DNA of 64,000 nt. It comes from Theobroma cacao. Its lineage: Eukaryota > Streptophyta > Magnoliopsida > Malvales > Malvaceae. Both the position numbers and the translations under genes were made by a program. This document shows positions 12,651 through 26,085 of this stretch, in pieces. The stretch is from positions 19,726,294 through 19,790,293 of the forward strand of contig NC_030859.1 in the NCBI RefSeq assembly GCF_000208745.1, given 5' to 3'. The number at the start of each line of letters is the position of its first letter. Position 1 is the stretch's first letter. Under the pieces are notes generated by a model. The model was not told the DNA's origin. It made no database searches and saw only the letters and a program-made list of their open reading frames with translations.

Positions 12651-14880
12651 CTCTTGAAAAATATTAGAATCAAAGTAAGTCTTCATCAAAGTATATCTCA
12701 CTTTTTCAAGTGTTAAAAATCTATACTTCAGATCTTCCTCTATCTAATAAACATATTTTTTGAGTCAAGAGTACTTTATGATTCTCGACATGAAATTTTT
12801 AGCACTTAATCTTATCTTTAAAGTCATTTTCGTCCATTATTTCATAAATTTTTATAAAAAAAAAACACTAAATTTGAGAGAATCAAAATTTAATTCAAAT
12901 TGTCAAGTTGGTAGAGAAAATTCATTTTAAGTTTGAATTGATTATTAAATCACCATGTTTGCAAAAAACAATCAGTAACTTACATGGTGATAATCTTGTA
13001 TTTGGTAAGTGACCGGTAATTCATGATGTGACAATTTCATATTTGGTAAAAAGTCAGTATCTTTCCTAACAATGATTTATATCATTGAGAAGTGATATAA
13101 TTTTCAACAGAATTGAAAAAAACAATATTTTTGTCAAATGTAATGATTTATAAAATTAAGTATGAAAAAGTATAATTGTTCTTATATCGTGTTAAAATAT
13201 TCTTCTTTTCTAATTTCAAATATATTACATGCTGCTTTTTATATTTATATATGATTTTTCTTTTCCTAATCAATTTATCATCATTGTAATAACTCTAATT
13301 TTTTTCTCATTTAAATATTTTTTTAATGTAATTTATATCTTTTTAGTGTACATTATATGTTACTTTTTTTTTTCATTTTGTTTGTCTTCATTTGATTTTT
13401 TTTATCAATTATTTCAATTTGAAATTTATAAGTAAAGATATTCTTTAATCAAAAAGACATATCTTTTAAGTCGAAAGTGTAATCTTATGACAAATGGTAT
13501 CAGAGCATACTTAACTTTTAATAAAATAAAATCTTCTTATGAGAAATACTAAAGTTGAGATAAGTCCCTATCAAAGTAGATATTCTCTCTTTTTTATGTG
13601 TGAAAAAATCAATGTACCAAAAAACTTACGTCAAGTAGGGATGAAATGAGTCTTAAAATTTTAAATCAGATATTCTTTCATTTAATAAACATATTTTTTG
13701 AGTCAAAGGTGCTTCTTTACTTTCAATTTGTAACTTTTTATACTTTTTTTTACCCTTAAAAATCATTTTAGTCTATTTTTTCATAGGTTAGTTTTCATAA
13801 AAAAAAAAATCTAAATTCGAAAGAATCAAAATTGAATTCAAAATGTCAAATTAGTAAAGAAAATCTATTTTGAATTTGATTTGATTATTAAACCATCATG
13901 TTTGTTAAGAAATTAGTAACTTACGAGATTGTAATATTTTATATGATAAGTGACCAATAAACCATGCAGTGGTATTCTCATATTTAGTAAAGAGTCAATA
14001 TCTTACCTAACTGTGATTTATATCATTGATAAGTGATATAATTTTCATTAAAAATGATGAAAGAATGTTTTTACTAAATGTAATAATTTATGAAATTAAG
14101 TATAAACAGTTATAATTGTTTTTGTATTGTGTTAAAATTTTTATATGTTATTTTTTATGTTCATATATGATTTTTCATTTCTTAATAAATTTATCATCAT
14201 TAATAATCCTAATTTCATTTTCTCCTTTTAAATTTTTTTAATATAACTTATACCTCTCTAAAATTTTACTTTTTTTGTCTCATTTTATTTTATTTTTTTA
14301 TAAATTATTTCAATTTAGAATTTATAAGTGAACGTATTCTTTCACCTAATAAACATATTTTAAATTGAAAATGTGATTCATGACAAATGATATCAGAACC
14401 TACCAAACTTTTCATCAACATAAAATCTTCCCATAAAAAATATTAAAATAAAGATAAATTCTTATCATAATAGATCTTTCCTTTATGTGTGATAAAATCA
14501 ATATAACAAAAATCTCATATCCAAAAGAAACGAGATGAATCTTGATATATTTTTTGAATTGAAAAAATGATCTCATAACAAATGGTATCAAAGCTTACTC
14601 AATTATTCGTTGAAGTAAAATCCTATCATGAGAAATACTACGATAAAATTAAATCATCACCAAAGTAAAAACTGTCCTCTATTTGTGATAAAATCAATGC
14701 AACGAAAATCTCATATAAAAAAGAAATAAAATAAATCATAAACATATAAATCAAATCATCACCTAATAAATATTTTTTAAATTAGAAGTGTGAGCGCGCA
14801 ACACTAGCAATGTATTTGTTTATTAAAAAAACATGTATACTATCAAAGTAGAAAATCATTAGTGTCAAATTATGTTCGAA

Positions 14881-15202
14881 CTTATTTAAGCAAGAAAAAG
14901 AGGAAGAAAACTCAAAAGGAACTTAAGCTGCCAAAAGTATATACAAAGTAGAAAAGCTCAGGCAAAATGAGAATTAAGCTTTCAAGCATTCTTTAAATAT
15001 ACATTTTAGCAAAAATCAACAAAAACCATTTGCTTAGTGATGCCATCTCAATGACTGTTCCAGCAAGTCCAAAGAAAATGTCAATATTAAGGAAGCCAAA
15101 AATAATTTAAAAAAAAAAAACTAAAAGGAATACACAGGAGACACAATGCTTTCCACTCAGTCGGATGGCAGCATGACTGTATAATGTTCTTCTACCTTAA
15201 GT
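14881..15202 (-). other. Downstream and 3' UTR region of FY
   Basis: No separate gene is visible. The part next to 15203 is less AT-rich than the array beyond 14880 and probably forms the 3' untranslated region of the minus-strand FY gene. I cannot fix the polyadenylation site. Confidence 0.5.
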
Positions 15203-18200
15203 CTACTGCGGTGTTTGACCATGAGGTGGGGGACCTGGTGGTGGTGGAGGCGGCAGACCAGACTGACCACCAGACTGCAATAAGTGAAAGTATAACAAGT
15301 TAGCTTCTTCTGAACTCAAGTAAACTAACTAAATACAAGACTAAAATGAAGTTGCATGCAATGCAGGAGAGTTAAATGAACCAGGTAGTAGAATCATATA
15401 TGTACAATATCGAAAAACCTCAAAAATCTAGTGCGTAAGAAATGGTGGAATTTTGAACATTGCTCCATATCCTTTAGAAAATAGGATAATGTTGATTATT
15501 CACTGTCCAGACAAGATGACGCAACAATCATTCAAGCAAATTAGTTTTAAGCCAAAGTGCAAGCATTTCAGAAGTCATTGTAGGAATAGTTTTCAACTAA
15601 GCTATTTCATTTTGCCATAACCAAAGAGCACATTCAGAGACAAAGAGGTGATTGTTATAGCTTTTCATTTCACTACCAATTGAGTTCCACTTAAATGCTT
15701 CCGATTGTTGTTCTACCACTGATTGTGGCTGCAAATCCAGCCACTGGCAGAAAATATGGGGACAGACACAGAACAGATCAAGGAGAGTGAATGACGTTAC
15801 AGCAACAAAGAACCTTCTCTAATTTACCTGGTAAGGATTGAACCCTGGCATCATTGGCATCTGTCCACCCTGTGCACGATTGAATGCACCACCCTGTGGA
15901 TACATTTGGCCTCCACCCGCATTTGCTGGTCCTTGCATATTTTGCATACCATTTGGAAAACCTCCAACTGTAGGGGCACCACTGTTCGGCAGGGATCCTG
16001 AGTGCATTGGATTCATGCCCATAAAATGGCCTTGTGGCATTGGAGGAGGCATCTGATTCATTGTACCTTGCATACCCTAGAATTTTGAAATAAGTTTGAT
16101 GAGAGTTTGTCTCCATTAAAGATTGAACTTAAACAAAGATCTTAGCACCACACATTTACAGAAAAATCAACCCCAGCTACACAATTAAAAAGTCCCTAGG
16201 ATATTATTGCATGCAGAAAGTAAATGGGTATTTACATCAACAGAAGACCATCGAGCAGAAAGTATTTCCAAAAGATTAATAGCTGCTTAAAATATTTGAC
16301 TGCAGCTTTTCAATTTAACTCATTATTCTATTAAAAGGGGAAAAGAAAATAGAACTGCTTCAGTTTCGCAAGAAACACTTAGTTCTGCCTGCCTAACCAA
16401 TATGCAGATTACACTACATCTGCAAATTGCCATATTCAAACAGGCTACCATACATAACTTCAAGCAGTACCATATGCCAGAAAATTAAGTTCTTTCCTAT
16501 TCCACTTCTCAAACAAAAGATTGGATAATTTTTTAATTTACACCAAGAGGTTCATTTGCAAACCACATCCATAAACCCAGCTTCAACAGAAATACATGCC
16601 ATCCAAGTTTGCAGCAAGTTGGGCAAACAGACCAAAGAAAATATAAGATCTTCCCTATTTGAAAACAAATATTAACTACAACTAATTGAAGCCCTACTGA
16701 TTTGAAACTGAAAACAATAGTTGCAAAAAGGAATAATATGTAGTAGAGCTATGTAAAATGTGATACCATTGGACCGGGCATTGGCATTTGATGTGATGTT
16801 GGCATTGATGAAGGTGGAGGCAAAGATCCTGGCATTGAGGATGGGACAGGTGAAGGCATACCAATTGGAGGCATTTGCGGTGGAGGGCGTTGTAAATGAG
16901 GATGTGGAAGCAGGGGCATATGAGATGGAGGCTGTAGCTGTGACATATTTGGAGGTGCCATTTGCATAGGAGGCATTTGCTGTTGTTGCATCTGTTGAGG
17001 ATTTTGTTGATATCCCTGCTGCTGATTGGCAACAAGAAGAGATGGATGTGGACCGGGAGGAAGAGGTGGAGCTCCAAAAGGCATGGAACCTGGAAGAGGC
17101 TGCTTTTGGTCCCCCTGAGCAGATCCATCAAGAGTTGGAACTGATAATGGCATCGGAACTCCAACACCGGGAATTGTTCCCTCATTTCGAGTCAATCCAG
17201 CAGCATATGGTCCCGGAGTTGTTGGACCTTCAGGTGCTGCAAAATTACCAGGCATACGACCAGCTAGTGCAGGGTTTTGCTCACCATAGCCTGGATACAG
17301 TTCACAGGGCCATTAAGTCTAGAACAAACTATAAATGCTCCAGCATATTTACAGAACAACATTGAGTTCTACATGAAAACCAATGAGTATCACACAATTA
17401 AATCATTCAGGTAAAAGTGGACAAAACAAACGACTGCAAAAACATCGTCTTTTCTTCCTTTTCTTTTCCAGATTACAGGGAAGAGTAAAGAACAGGGCAA
17501 TAAGTAAAAACCTTGGTTCTGACCCATGCTAAATTTATCACGAGCAGTATCTCCAGGCCTATTTCTGCACCAAAACTTTGTCGTGTGATCATTGCTACCA
17601 CTGCATATTAAAAATGAGTTAAATGCCTGAAGATGGGCTTGATATATAATTTACAGATTGATAAAACCATATATGCCTATCAGCATAATGCTGTAGACTA
17701 GAATAAATCATGTTTCATGCTCCAAATAGAGCAAGTACGGAAAAGAACAACATAAAACCAAATAACAGAAGAGAAGCCCTAGCCTAAAAGTAGCAGAAAA
17801 ACAGTAACAACAATCACAAAGTTAAGAAACATTATGTATTCTTGTTCCACAGAACCTTATCACTTATAAGAGCATGTTCGATGGACTTTCCACAGCCATC
17901 CAAATGGCTCTTCAGAGTTACAGTGCTATGCCATATCGGCACCAATGCTAGCACATCATGAACCAGTGCCAAAACTTATCATATCCCTCTATACCAAGAC
18001 ATTTAGCCAACATACAAATTTTAAAATAGTGAATATAGAATTCTACAGCATCTTAAAATGATGATTAACTTAACCAATCCCTTTTCTCATTATCTTTTTG
18101 AAAAATCCAAATATGATGCGATCTAAAACATATTCAGACCTACAAGCATTTAAGCATTCAACCCATGTATGATTCTTGTGCACTTGAGCCTCAAATTCAA

Positions 18201-19896
18201 AGACTATTTTCAGGTTTTGCAGATATTCTCAAACAACTTCATTCAGTTCCTATCTCAAAATTTAAACATATCATTTAATTTTTAAATGATATGCATAAAA
18301 CTACAAGGAAATCACCAAAAAGAATGCAGGGTTGACCGCACAGCACCAGACTGAGCTTACCTGCATAGAAGATATCCAATAGGATGCCAGGCAATATCCC
18401 ACACGCTATTATCATGGGCATTGGGAATTTCAACCTGGGGAGTTTCATGCCTGTACATCAGAATGATCTTTAGTAATTGTAAGTTACAAAAACTAAATCA
18501 TTAATTCAAAACTACAGCAATAAATATTATAACTAATATTTGAAATAAAAGAAAAATCTAATTAGCTTTGTAACACATGATGATAAAGTATCTAATCATG
18601 TGTACAGTAAACAAATGACCACTGACAGATGAACTTCATAAAATCAATTTTATTATTAAAAATTAATCTACTATAAAAAGATAGCAAATTTGCTTTTAGT
18701 AAAAAGTTTTGTTCCCTTATGGTTTTATCAAGCCTTTATAATTATAAATATGAGTTTAATCCCATCAAGGTCTTTAAACTGTGAACTTTTCAAATGTTTT
18801 GATGTTTCTCATATTTGGTCTTGTAACACCCCAACTCATAATAAACCTAAATATATCATGGGAGAGACAAACATCCAAGGTAAAAGTAAAACATTCAAAG
18901 CCACATAAGTTTTGTAACCTGGAGCATAAAGGAAAGGACAAAATGAGGAAATACAGTAATGCAACCAGTACAAGACATTCTGAATCAGAAAACTTACCCA
19001 ACAAGCCAATGGAAAATGGATCCATCAAAACTCCCACTGACAAAGTATTCTTCATGGAATGGGTGCCAAGCCAATGCTGGCAAAATTGGAAATCAACATG
19101 TTTAAGAATCATCCTTACTGAAGTCATGCAAAAAAGAGAATGAAAATGATCAAGCATAACAATAACTATGCCACAATCATCCCAGTCTTTCAGGAGCTGT
19201 ATCACAGTGGTGAACAATTCACAGCAGTCAAGCATGTATCTGACGTGTCAGGAGTTTTAAGCAATATCCATACAAAAAGTTCCACTTAGAATAAGTCTGA
19301 CTAACCAGTCACATCCTTTCGGTGGCCTCGGAAAGATTCAAGCTCCTTCATAGCCCTGATGTCATAAAGCTGAAAAGGAAAAATAAAAGTTATCCTGAAT
19401 ATGAAAAAAGGAAAAAAAAATCTACTCCAATCAATTAAATAACAGCTTTGCAGAGAGGAAGAGGGTACTAACCTTGATGATTTGATCCTTTGCAGCAGTC
19501 AACACCCAATTACCATTTTGGTTCCATTTGACACAAAGTACTGTGTTTTTGTGGCCATGACTGCAAAGGACTTATATTACTTCCCAAAATAATTAAAATT
19601 GTTAGCTTGACCATTGAGTTTTACCAGGATAGTGTACTCACAATGAGCAAAGCTCTCTCCCTGTCTTAGCATCCCAAAGTTTCACGAGGTTGTCTTTTCC
19701 ACCTAGGGAAAGGCCAATCAAATAGGAAAGCATGATGCCAAAATATCATGTAAAAGAAGCTCAAAAATAAACTTGAGACACACCTGAAACCAGTAAGGAT
19801 TTTGTAGGGTGCCAATCAACACTTTTCACATCCCAACCATGGCCTGCCTGAGTTCAAACCATGTAAGGAACTCTTAGGTTAATTTATGGATGCCAG

Positions 19897-19942
<46 letters not shown>

Positions 19943-22900
19943 GATAGTAGATTTTGAACTTATTGGCCTAAACTTTAGGGTGCTAAAGAAACAAACTGAT
20001 ATATATTTTGGTGATCTTGTAAGAGATGGCAATGCTTCAGCCAGAGGTAATAATATCATATAATTTTGTACAAACACATTATAATCAAACTGCAAACATG
20101 AAGCAGAATAACGAGAGTAATCAATGAGACAAGAAATTATGTTGCTCCAGTATGCTATTAGGAAAACTCAAAGTAGGGGAAACAAGCTTATTCTTATAAT
20201 TGATAAGTAGTCAAGAAACATTACCAGTTAAAGAACGCTCCTCCTGGCACCGGGCAAAGTCCCACACTTTTACAGTAGTGTCATCAGAACAGGAACAAAA
20301 CTTTAAATCTGTCCTACAGAAACTGTTAAAAGGGTATGTTTATTAATGCCATACAGACAAAACTCTGACAGGAAAAAAAGAAGTATTAAAAAGGTACCTT
20401 AAGTCACGAACTGATTCTTTGTGAGCAGATTTATTGAACTTAACATTATTCATGTTATTCTGCCAATACCTAAAGGTAAACCCCACATACACACTCACAT
20501 TAGCATAAAAAATATGCTTATGTCAAACAAATATTCACAAGCATGAAAGCAATAAGGCTAATAGCACCAAAGAATAATAGTAATATATACTTTATTGCAC
20601 CCCCATCATCACCAGAAACCATCCAGTTGTCATTGTGACTCCATACCATAGACCTGATAGCTTGATCATGGGCCTAAGAATTTTAAAGAAAAAAAGGGTA
20701 AAAAAGCTGTCAATGTGGATTCTCTAATGAATAATCCTAATTAAATAAGATAAACATCACAACTAATGGAAATATACCTGAAGAATCATTTCAAAATTAA
20801 ATGACTGTCCATTCCATAGAGTAAATTCCCCACTCTGAGAACCTGTGATGAGACGTCTGCCCGTGGGAGTCCACTAAGATGAATAAAAATTCAGAGCATA
20901 GTAGCTCAGTCAATTTAGTAACATAAAACAAGAACCTAAATCTTTTTTTCTCTAGAGGTGGGGGGGGACTACATTCTGTTGCTCTACATAAAGCAGAAAA
21001 CCAACAATAGCACCCAATGCCTTCCGACACATAAAGTCATAAGCAATTCAAAGAAGAAGCATCATCAACAGCAATAATAAGAAGTTAAGCTTTTCTTCCA
21101 CATAATAGGGTCAGCTGTCATAATAAATAAAAATATCATGAGATAAGACATGCAAACAAGTAAGTAGAAAAAGAAACAGCCGCTTCTATTTTTTATCACT
21201 ACCTACTGCACCTAACAGTAAGCTGAGAATAAATATATAAATAAATAAAGATAAGATGGATGGATGGATGGATTTCATCCATCTGGTAGCCAATTATTGT
21301 TTTAGTTTCAATTTGTTGGTTAAACAAAGGTAACCATAGACTTTTAAAAGTTAATTTGAGTGAATGAGTGTCTAATCACGTGAAACACATTAAGATAACA
21401 CATCTTTTCATTTCTAGCATTGGAAAAGCTAATTACGGAACCTTTTAATTCAAAAAATTCAGCCCAATGTCACATGCCAAGTCACCTTTAAGCCATCATT
21501 AGCAGATAGAAAAGATCCAACAACTTCCTCCATATGAAGCAGGACTTGAGCAATCAATCATACAACCAGTAAAATGTAATTAGATGAGAAAAAGCAATAT
21601 GAAAGAAAACCAACCAAGTAAAAGATAAGAATACAGCAAAATTTGATTTTAATCTAACTCACCAAAACACGATTTATTGAACACCGATTTTTGTTTAGAG
21701 ATGTATGAACAAATTTGGCAGCAAAGCTGGTGGATGGATTATCTATATAGGCAGCTGTGGGCAACACCTGCATGAAAGGTCAACAGATGATACTGTTTAC
21801 ATCTGACAATTCATAATCCAGGAAACAATAGAAAAAAGATAAAGCATGTTCACTAACATCAATTGCTGCTGCTGGAGTAGGCTGCAATACTGTCCTGTCC
21901 CGTGAATCTCGTTGCCACATGCGAATCTGCAGATCCATGATAATAGATTACAAGTAAGTGAAACTCAATTAGAGATTCAAAACGCAAAAAGGATTGAACT
22001 TGGCATCTCAAATAAAATAAACACAGATATAGCAAAAACTAGGGTTGAGATACTCTCCATTACTTTTTTCGACCAATATAAGCCAATACAAGCTTAATCT
22101 GTATTAGTAGGATCTACTCATGAATCATTTAGTAATTAGTGATGACAGGTATATTTGGTTGGTTGTGGTCCAAAAAGTAACAAATAGGAGCTAAGTCTCA
22201 GCATTTGGGAAAAACCAGAACATAATAAGTATTTCAGGATATAACTTTGTCCCATGAACCACAAAAAAGTACAGCTGAACACCATACATAAATGACATTG
22301 AAACAAATTAAAACCATGGGCCCCTATATTAAGACGGATTCTCCACCACCACCATGAAAGACAACTTCATAGGTGATATCTTAAGCATAAAGATAAGCTA
22401 TAATACAGGGAGAGTTATGGGTAAGAAAGGTGCTAGAAAGTACTCTAAACTTTAAATTACAACAATCAAACAAACTGAACAAGGAACTTGAGCAAAAATT
22501 CAAGTAAGAAAAAAGCAGGCTGATTTCTAGAGAGGAAATCAACGACCATGTTGGTGAAGAGCAGGACATCAACCATAAGGATGATAGAAGCGACATTTAA
22601 GCCATCCAACAACAAACATAAGAATCTGTGTCAATGATCTCCCCAATTCTGACCATGTGACCACTTATAAAGATATGTCTAAAAGCATATGAAAAAGACC
22701 AAACAAGAGAAATTGACCTGCATATATCGCACAACAGTGCTTGTATAATCAACAGCTCTCCTTTGGGTCAGCTTTCTCATTCTTTTTGCAGCAAAGTTGT
22801 CACCATGAGCTGAAAGAAACATTATTAAAAAAATAGAAGAATCTATCAGAACTAAAACTGAGATAGCCTAATCTCATGTAAATTGCAACTCATCCTCTAA

Positions 22901-24206
22901 ACATGCAGTTGTATGAAGCCATAGTTTTAGACCTAGAGGCTTACCATAAGACAAGCCTCATGGTGCAAATTGAACCTCAAAGTGTAAATCCATGAGGCTT
23001 ACAACCATGAGCAGCAAACTGCATAAAAAGCCTATAGTATAAGAACTTCAAAATATCCTCACATATCAATTTGGTAGACAAAGTTTCCTTGGTAATCACT
23101 AATCTTAACTTAGAAACACACACAAAAAAGTACAGGTTCCAGTATTGCTTAATTAATTCAGACAATCAATTGCTCAAGATAACTCGAGCAAATATTGATA
23201 ATGCAAAATCCAAAGTTGTGGTCTTTCTTTAATGTTGGACTGATATGGTTCTTACCAGAGAAACTCAACATTAATCATATAACTAGGTTTCGTTTCCTTA
23301 AGTTCTAAGAACAAAGACTTTATATTTGCTTAAAATTGCAGATTTTAAGTCCCAAACGCTTATTTTCTGTACTTATAAGTTATAAGGTATTAGGTGTTAC
23401 ATGTATGGTTTAAAAATGATTTTATGGTAATTTTGGCAGTAGCCCATAGTTGATCTTGACTGCAATGCAGGACTATGATCTTTAGAATTTTACATACAAG
23501 CTTGTGATCTTCTTCAACTTAGACTCCATTTGGTTGATGCCTCTGCAACTTGCTTTCTGTTAGTAGCTTTTTGCTTCTTGAAAACTTTCTTTTCATTAGT
23601 TGCTTTTGTTCAATAAACAAAATTATATCCTTTTAATCTATAATCTTCCAAAAATATTATTTACTTTTGTATCTGATCGCATTTTTCTTTTCTTTTGGAA
23701 GCAAAAAGCAATTAGCAAAAGCACCAACCAAATGGAGCCTAAGTAACTTGTTTGTTAGAATTCCAGCAGCAATTCTGCTTTCTTTATGAATTCCTACAGC
23801 AACCCTAACCGAGGTGATAAGCCTCTCAATCCTAAGCGCAATTTCCCCCTTATTCCTCCAATTTTCAGCTTTTTTTCAGGTATGCAATCACCTAACCTTT
23901 GAATTTCAAGAATTAAATAACTATTTTGCAAAAAATGTCTATAATGCTCAATAATTTGAACTAAAAGAATACAAAATTGTAAAAAAAAAAAAAGAGAGAG
24001 AGAAAGAAATTGAGAATTATTATTCTACCGTCATAAGGCGGAATCTGAGGAGGAGCAGGGTGGTGATACTCCGAGTTCAGAGTAGTGGAAGAAGCTGAGG
24101 GCTGCCGCATCATTTGCGGGGGCGGCGGGGGAGGACCTCTTGGGAACTCCCCACCTTGGGACGGCGGCGGCTGGTTCTGCTGCTGTTGTGGATCACCGTA
24201 CATCAT
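15203..24206 (-). CDS. FY: Flowering time control protein FY (WDR33 / Pfs2 family)
   Basis: FY is the WD40 subunit of the nuclear cleavage and polyadenylation machinery and a partner of FCA in flowering control. I traced 18 coding exons (minus): 24206-24029, 22809-22718, 21926-21858, 21767-21663, 20873-20778, 20673-20591, 20469-20398, 20322-20225, 19843-19784, 19702-19642, 19560-19473, 19369-19306, 19076-18998, 18450-18361, 17600-17512, 17290-16767, 16076-15828, 15274-15203. They sum to 2169 bases, 722 residues, with all phases consistent and GT-AG junctions. The N-terminus is Gln/Pro-rich, then the conserved [18 protein letters not shown], then WD40 repeats over about residues 150-430. The tail is Met/Pro/Gln-rich and contains one PPLPP motif near residue 516, the type of site bound by the FCA WW domain. 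The start is the MMYGD pair. An in-frame ATG 22 codons upstream is probably leader. Family membership is certain; function is by homology. Confidence 0.95.
19902..19939. repeat. (TA)n microsatellite in an FY intron
   Basis: A perfect TA dinucleotide run of 38 bases lies in the short intron between the exons at 20225 and 19843, well away from both splice sites. Confidence 0.95.
23519..23743. mobile_element. MITE with inverted ends in FY intron 1
   Basis: The left end 'ttagactccatttggttg' is mirrored by the right end 'caaccaaatggagcctaa', and 'agctttttgcttc' is mirrored by 'gaagcaaaaagcaattagc'. The 'ccatttggttggtgc' end resembles small hAT-type plant MITEs. A shorter version occurs at the matching place in the FY-derived relic at 31.3-31.4 kb, so the insertion predates that duplication. 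Confidence 0.6.
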
Positions 24207-24369
24207 TGTGAAAACCCTGGAGGACAATCCCAAATCGTAAGGCAGAGTGAAGTGAGTGGAGTTGCAGAGCACTGGATTAAAACCCTAAACCCAGAATTTC
24301 ATTTTTGGTGGATTTTGGGAGCGGGAAAGAGAGTATTGACTGTAGGGTTGTTTTTGACCGTGTAGTTCG

Positions 24370-25610
24370 AAGTCGGGTCGTAAGTTCCACCAAACGGGTC
24401 AACCCGAGTATTCTTTTTTATTTGATTTATAATTAAGTTTTTCCTTTTTATATATAGAACATATCTTATGATTATAAATTTTAGTTTATTTAAAAATGAG
24501 ATGCACCTTAGTTCATTTGACTTAATGTTGTTTCATAAATTGAAATTTTTAATACACTCAAAGGTTAAATATGTTTGGTAAACTGAAAAACTTAATATTA
24601 AATTGTTAAATAATAGTAGACTTTTAAATACTAAATTTACAATATGTAAAATGTTATTGTAGTATCAAAATTTAAATGGTAAATAGAATTTTATTGAGTT
24701 TTTTGAAATATATATATGAATTAATAAATAGAAATTTCATATTTACTAAGGGTTTAAAATATTATAAAAAAAGAAGTTTTAATTAAAATATTAAGATAAT
24801 GTGGTCAAATTTATAAAATTTTTAAGTAAGATTTCACTAGATGAAATTAATTTATTAGATTTAATTTAATAAAGTTGTCTAATAACATAACATTAAAGAT
24901 CAAAGTAATTGACACATAACATCTTCATTAAAATCAGCAAACTTTTCTGATTCATTACAATATTTAGAATACCAAATTAAAAGTATTAAATTAACAGCTT
25001 TAAAATTGTTTGACCTATTGATAGAAAACCCAACAATTCTAATGTCAAACAAAAAACAATTTTATCCATAGCAACTACATCATAGTATATAACTCACCAC
25101 TAGTGAATTACAAGTATGATATAAAGGCTAACTGCCAAGTAGAAGTGAAGTGGACAGTCAATTGACTCGAGCCGAGCCCAAAGTAGTGTGCTACTAATGA
25201 CAAAATTGGTTTAAGCTGTCAGAATACCAAAGTACAAAGCAAAATTAAACAAGTCAACCAAGCCAAGTAGTAGAAGATTGTGGAAGTCTATCAAGCACTC
25301 TAGACAATAATAGCATCCAGAAGGTTCTAGGTGCAGACAATGGTACTCTCCAAAAGGTTCTAGTTGTAGGGTGAGACATGCTAGAGTATTGGAGAAGGGT
25401 TGAACAGTTGAAATTCAAGGGTAAGACTACAACACCAAGGTAAATATTATGCATAATATATTGCAAAAACAATATATACTAACATTCAGCCTTACTCTTT
25501 TGGTTTTGCTCTTGCTCTCTATTTTCATTTCTTAGTGTTAGTGTCACATCTCTTGCTGGAATGATTCCTTCAAAGGTGATCAAAGGCTAATTTGGATACT
25601 ATAGTGTATA
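24370..25610. other. AT-rich intergenic region upstream of FY
   Basis: No conserved reading frame is visible. Around 25140-25580 the DNA is less AT-rich, with 'gaaggttcta' repeated near 25320 and 25350 and an AT-rich TATA-like stretch near 25445, which recalls an LTR remnant. I could not find both ends, so no element is called. Confidence 0.4.
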
Positions 25611-25619
25611 AACTATCGC

Positions 25620-26085
25620 AGGATACACAATTTGAAGTTTATTATTTTCGATCTGAAGTAAAAAAAAATAATATGGTGACAAAATATTTTTTGTTGATAA
25701 ATTTGTAATTTTTAAAAATGAATTAGTCATTTTAAGGTACACAATTTGAGATTTATTATTTTCGATTCGAAATTAAAGAGGTGATATGGTGAAAAAGTAT
25801 TTTTTGTTGTTGATAAATTTATGGTTTTCAAGAATGGATTAGTCATTTTAAGGTACACAAGTTGGGGTTTATTATTCTCGATTCGGAATTAACGAAGTAA
25901 TATGGTGAGAAAGTATCTTTTGTTGCTAATAAATTTATGGTTTGCAAGAATGAATTAGTCATTTTAAGGTACACAACTTGAGATTTATTATTCTCGATTT
26001 GGAATTAAGGAGGTGATATGGTGACAAAGTATCTTTTGTTGTTGATAAATTTGTGGTTTTGAAGAATGAATTAGTCATTTTAAGG
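25620..26085. repeat. Minisatellite, about 116 bp period, four copies
   Basis: The word 'acacaa(t/g/c)ttg' followed by a 'gtttattattctcgat' variant recurs at about 25625, 25739, 25856 and 25972, giving spacings of 114-117 bases. Each unit also holds 'ggtgatatggtgacaaagta', 'ttgttgttgataaattt' and 'gaatgaattagtcatttt'. Copies differ by scattered substitutions. The array is non-coding. Confidence 0.85.

Larger units (their letters stand above)
8890..14880 (+). repeat. Tandem array of degenerate LTR/TRIM-like units with tRNA-iMet primer-binding sites
   Basis: At least five units of about 0.87-1.44 kb repeat head to tail. A 'gtcaagttggtagagaaaat'-type block recurs near 9690, 11122, 11995, 12885 and 13828. 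Each unit has an LTR-like segment ending in 'aca', then 'aa', then a copy of TGGTATCAGAGC, the motif complementary to the 3' end of initiator tRNA-Met that follows the 5' LTR of many plant LTR elements. Copies lie at 9353, 10797, 11668, 12528, 13495, 14388 and 14583, with one or two mismatches in most. About 90 bases later comes a second LTR-like segment ('tgtgtgaaaaa..caacaaaaatctcacatc'). The 195-base spacing between the last two sites is what a minimal LTR-PBS-LTR unit would give. No gag or pol coding is present. Confidence 0.75.

Noticed and set aside
13229..13435. A 68-codon hydrophobic Phe/Ile-rich frame
   Set aside because: It is a T-rich chance frame within the repeat array and is absent from sister units.
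16694..17365. Several open frames on both strands over the FY tail
   Set aside because: They are shadows of FY exon 16. Only the frame continuing [11 protein letters not shown] to PMPGPM fits the splice phases and family.
25140..25580. A possible solo LTR
   Set aside because: I found repeated words and a TATA-like stretch, but no defined ends and no target duplication.
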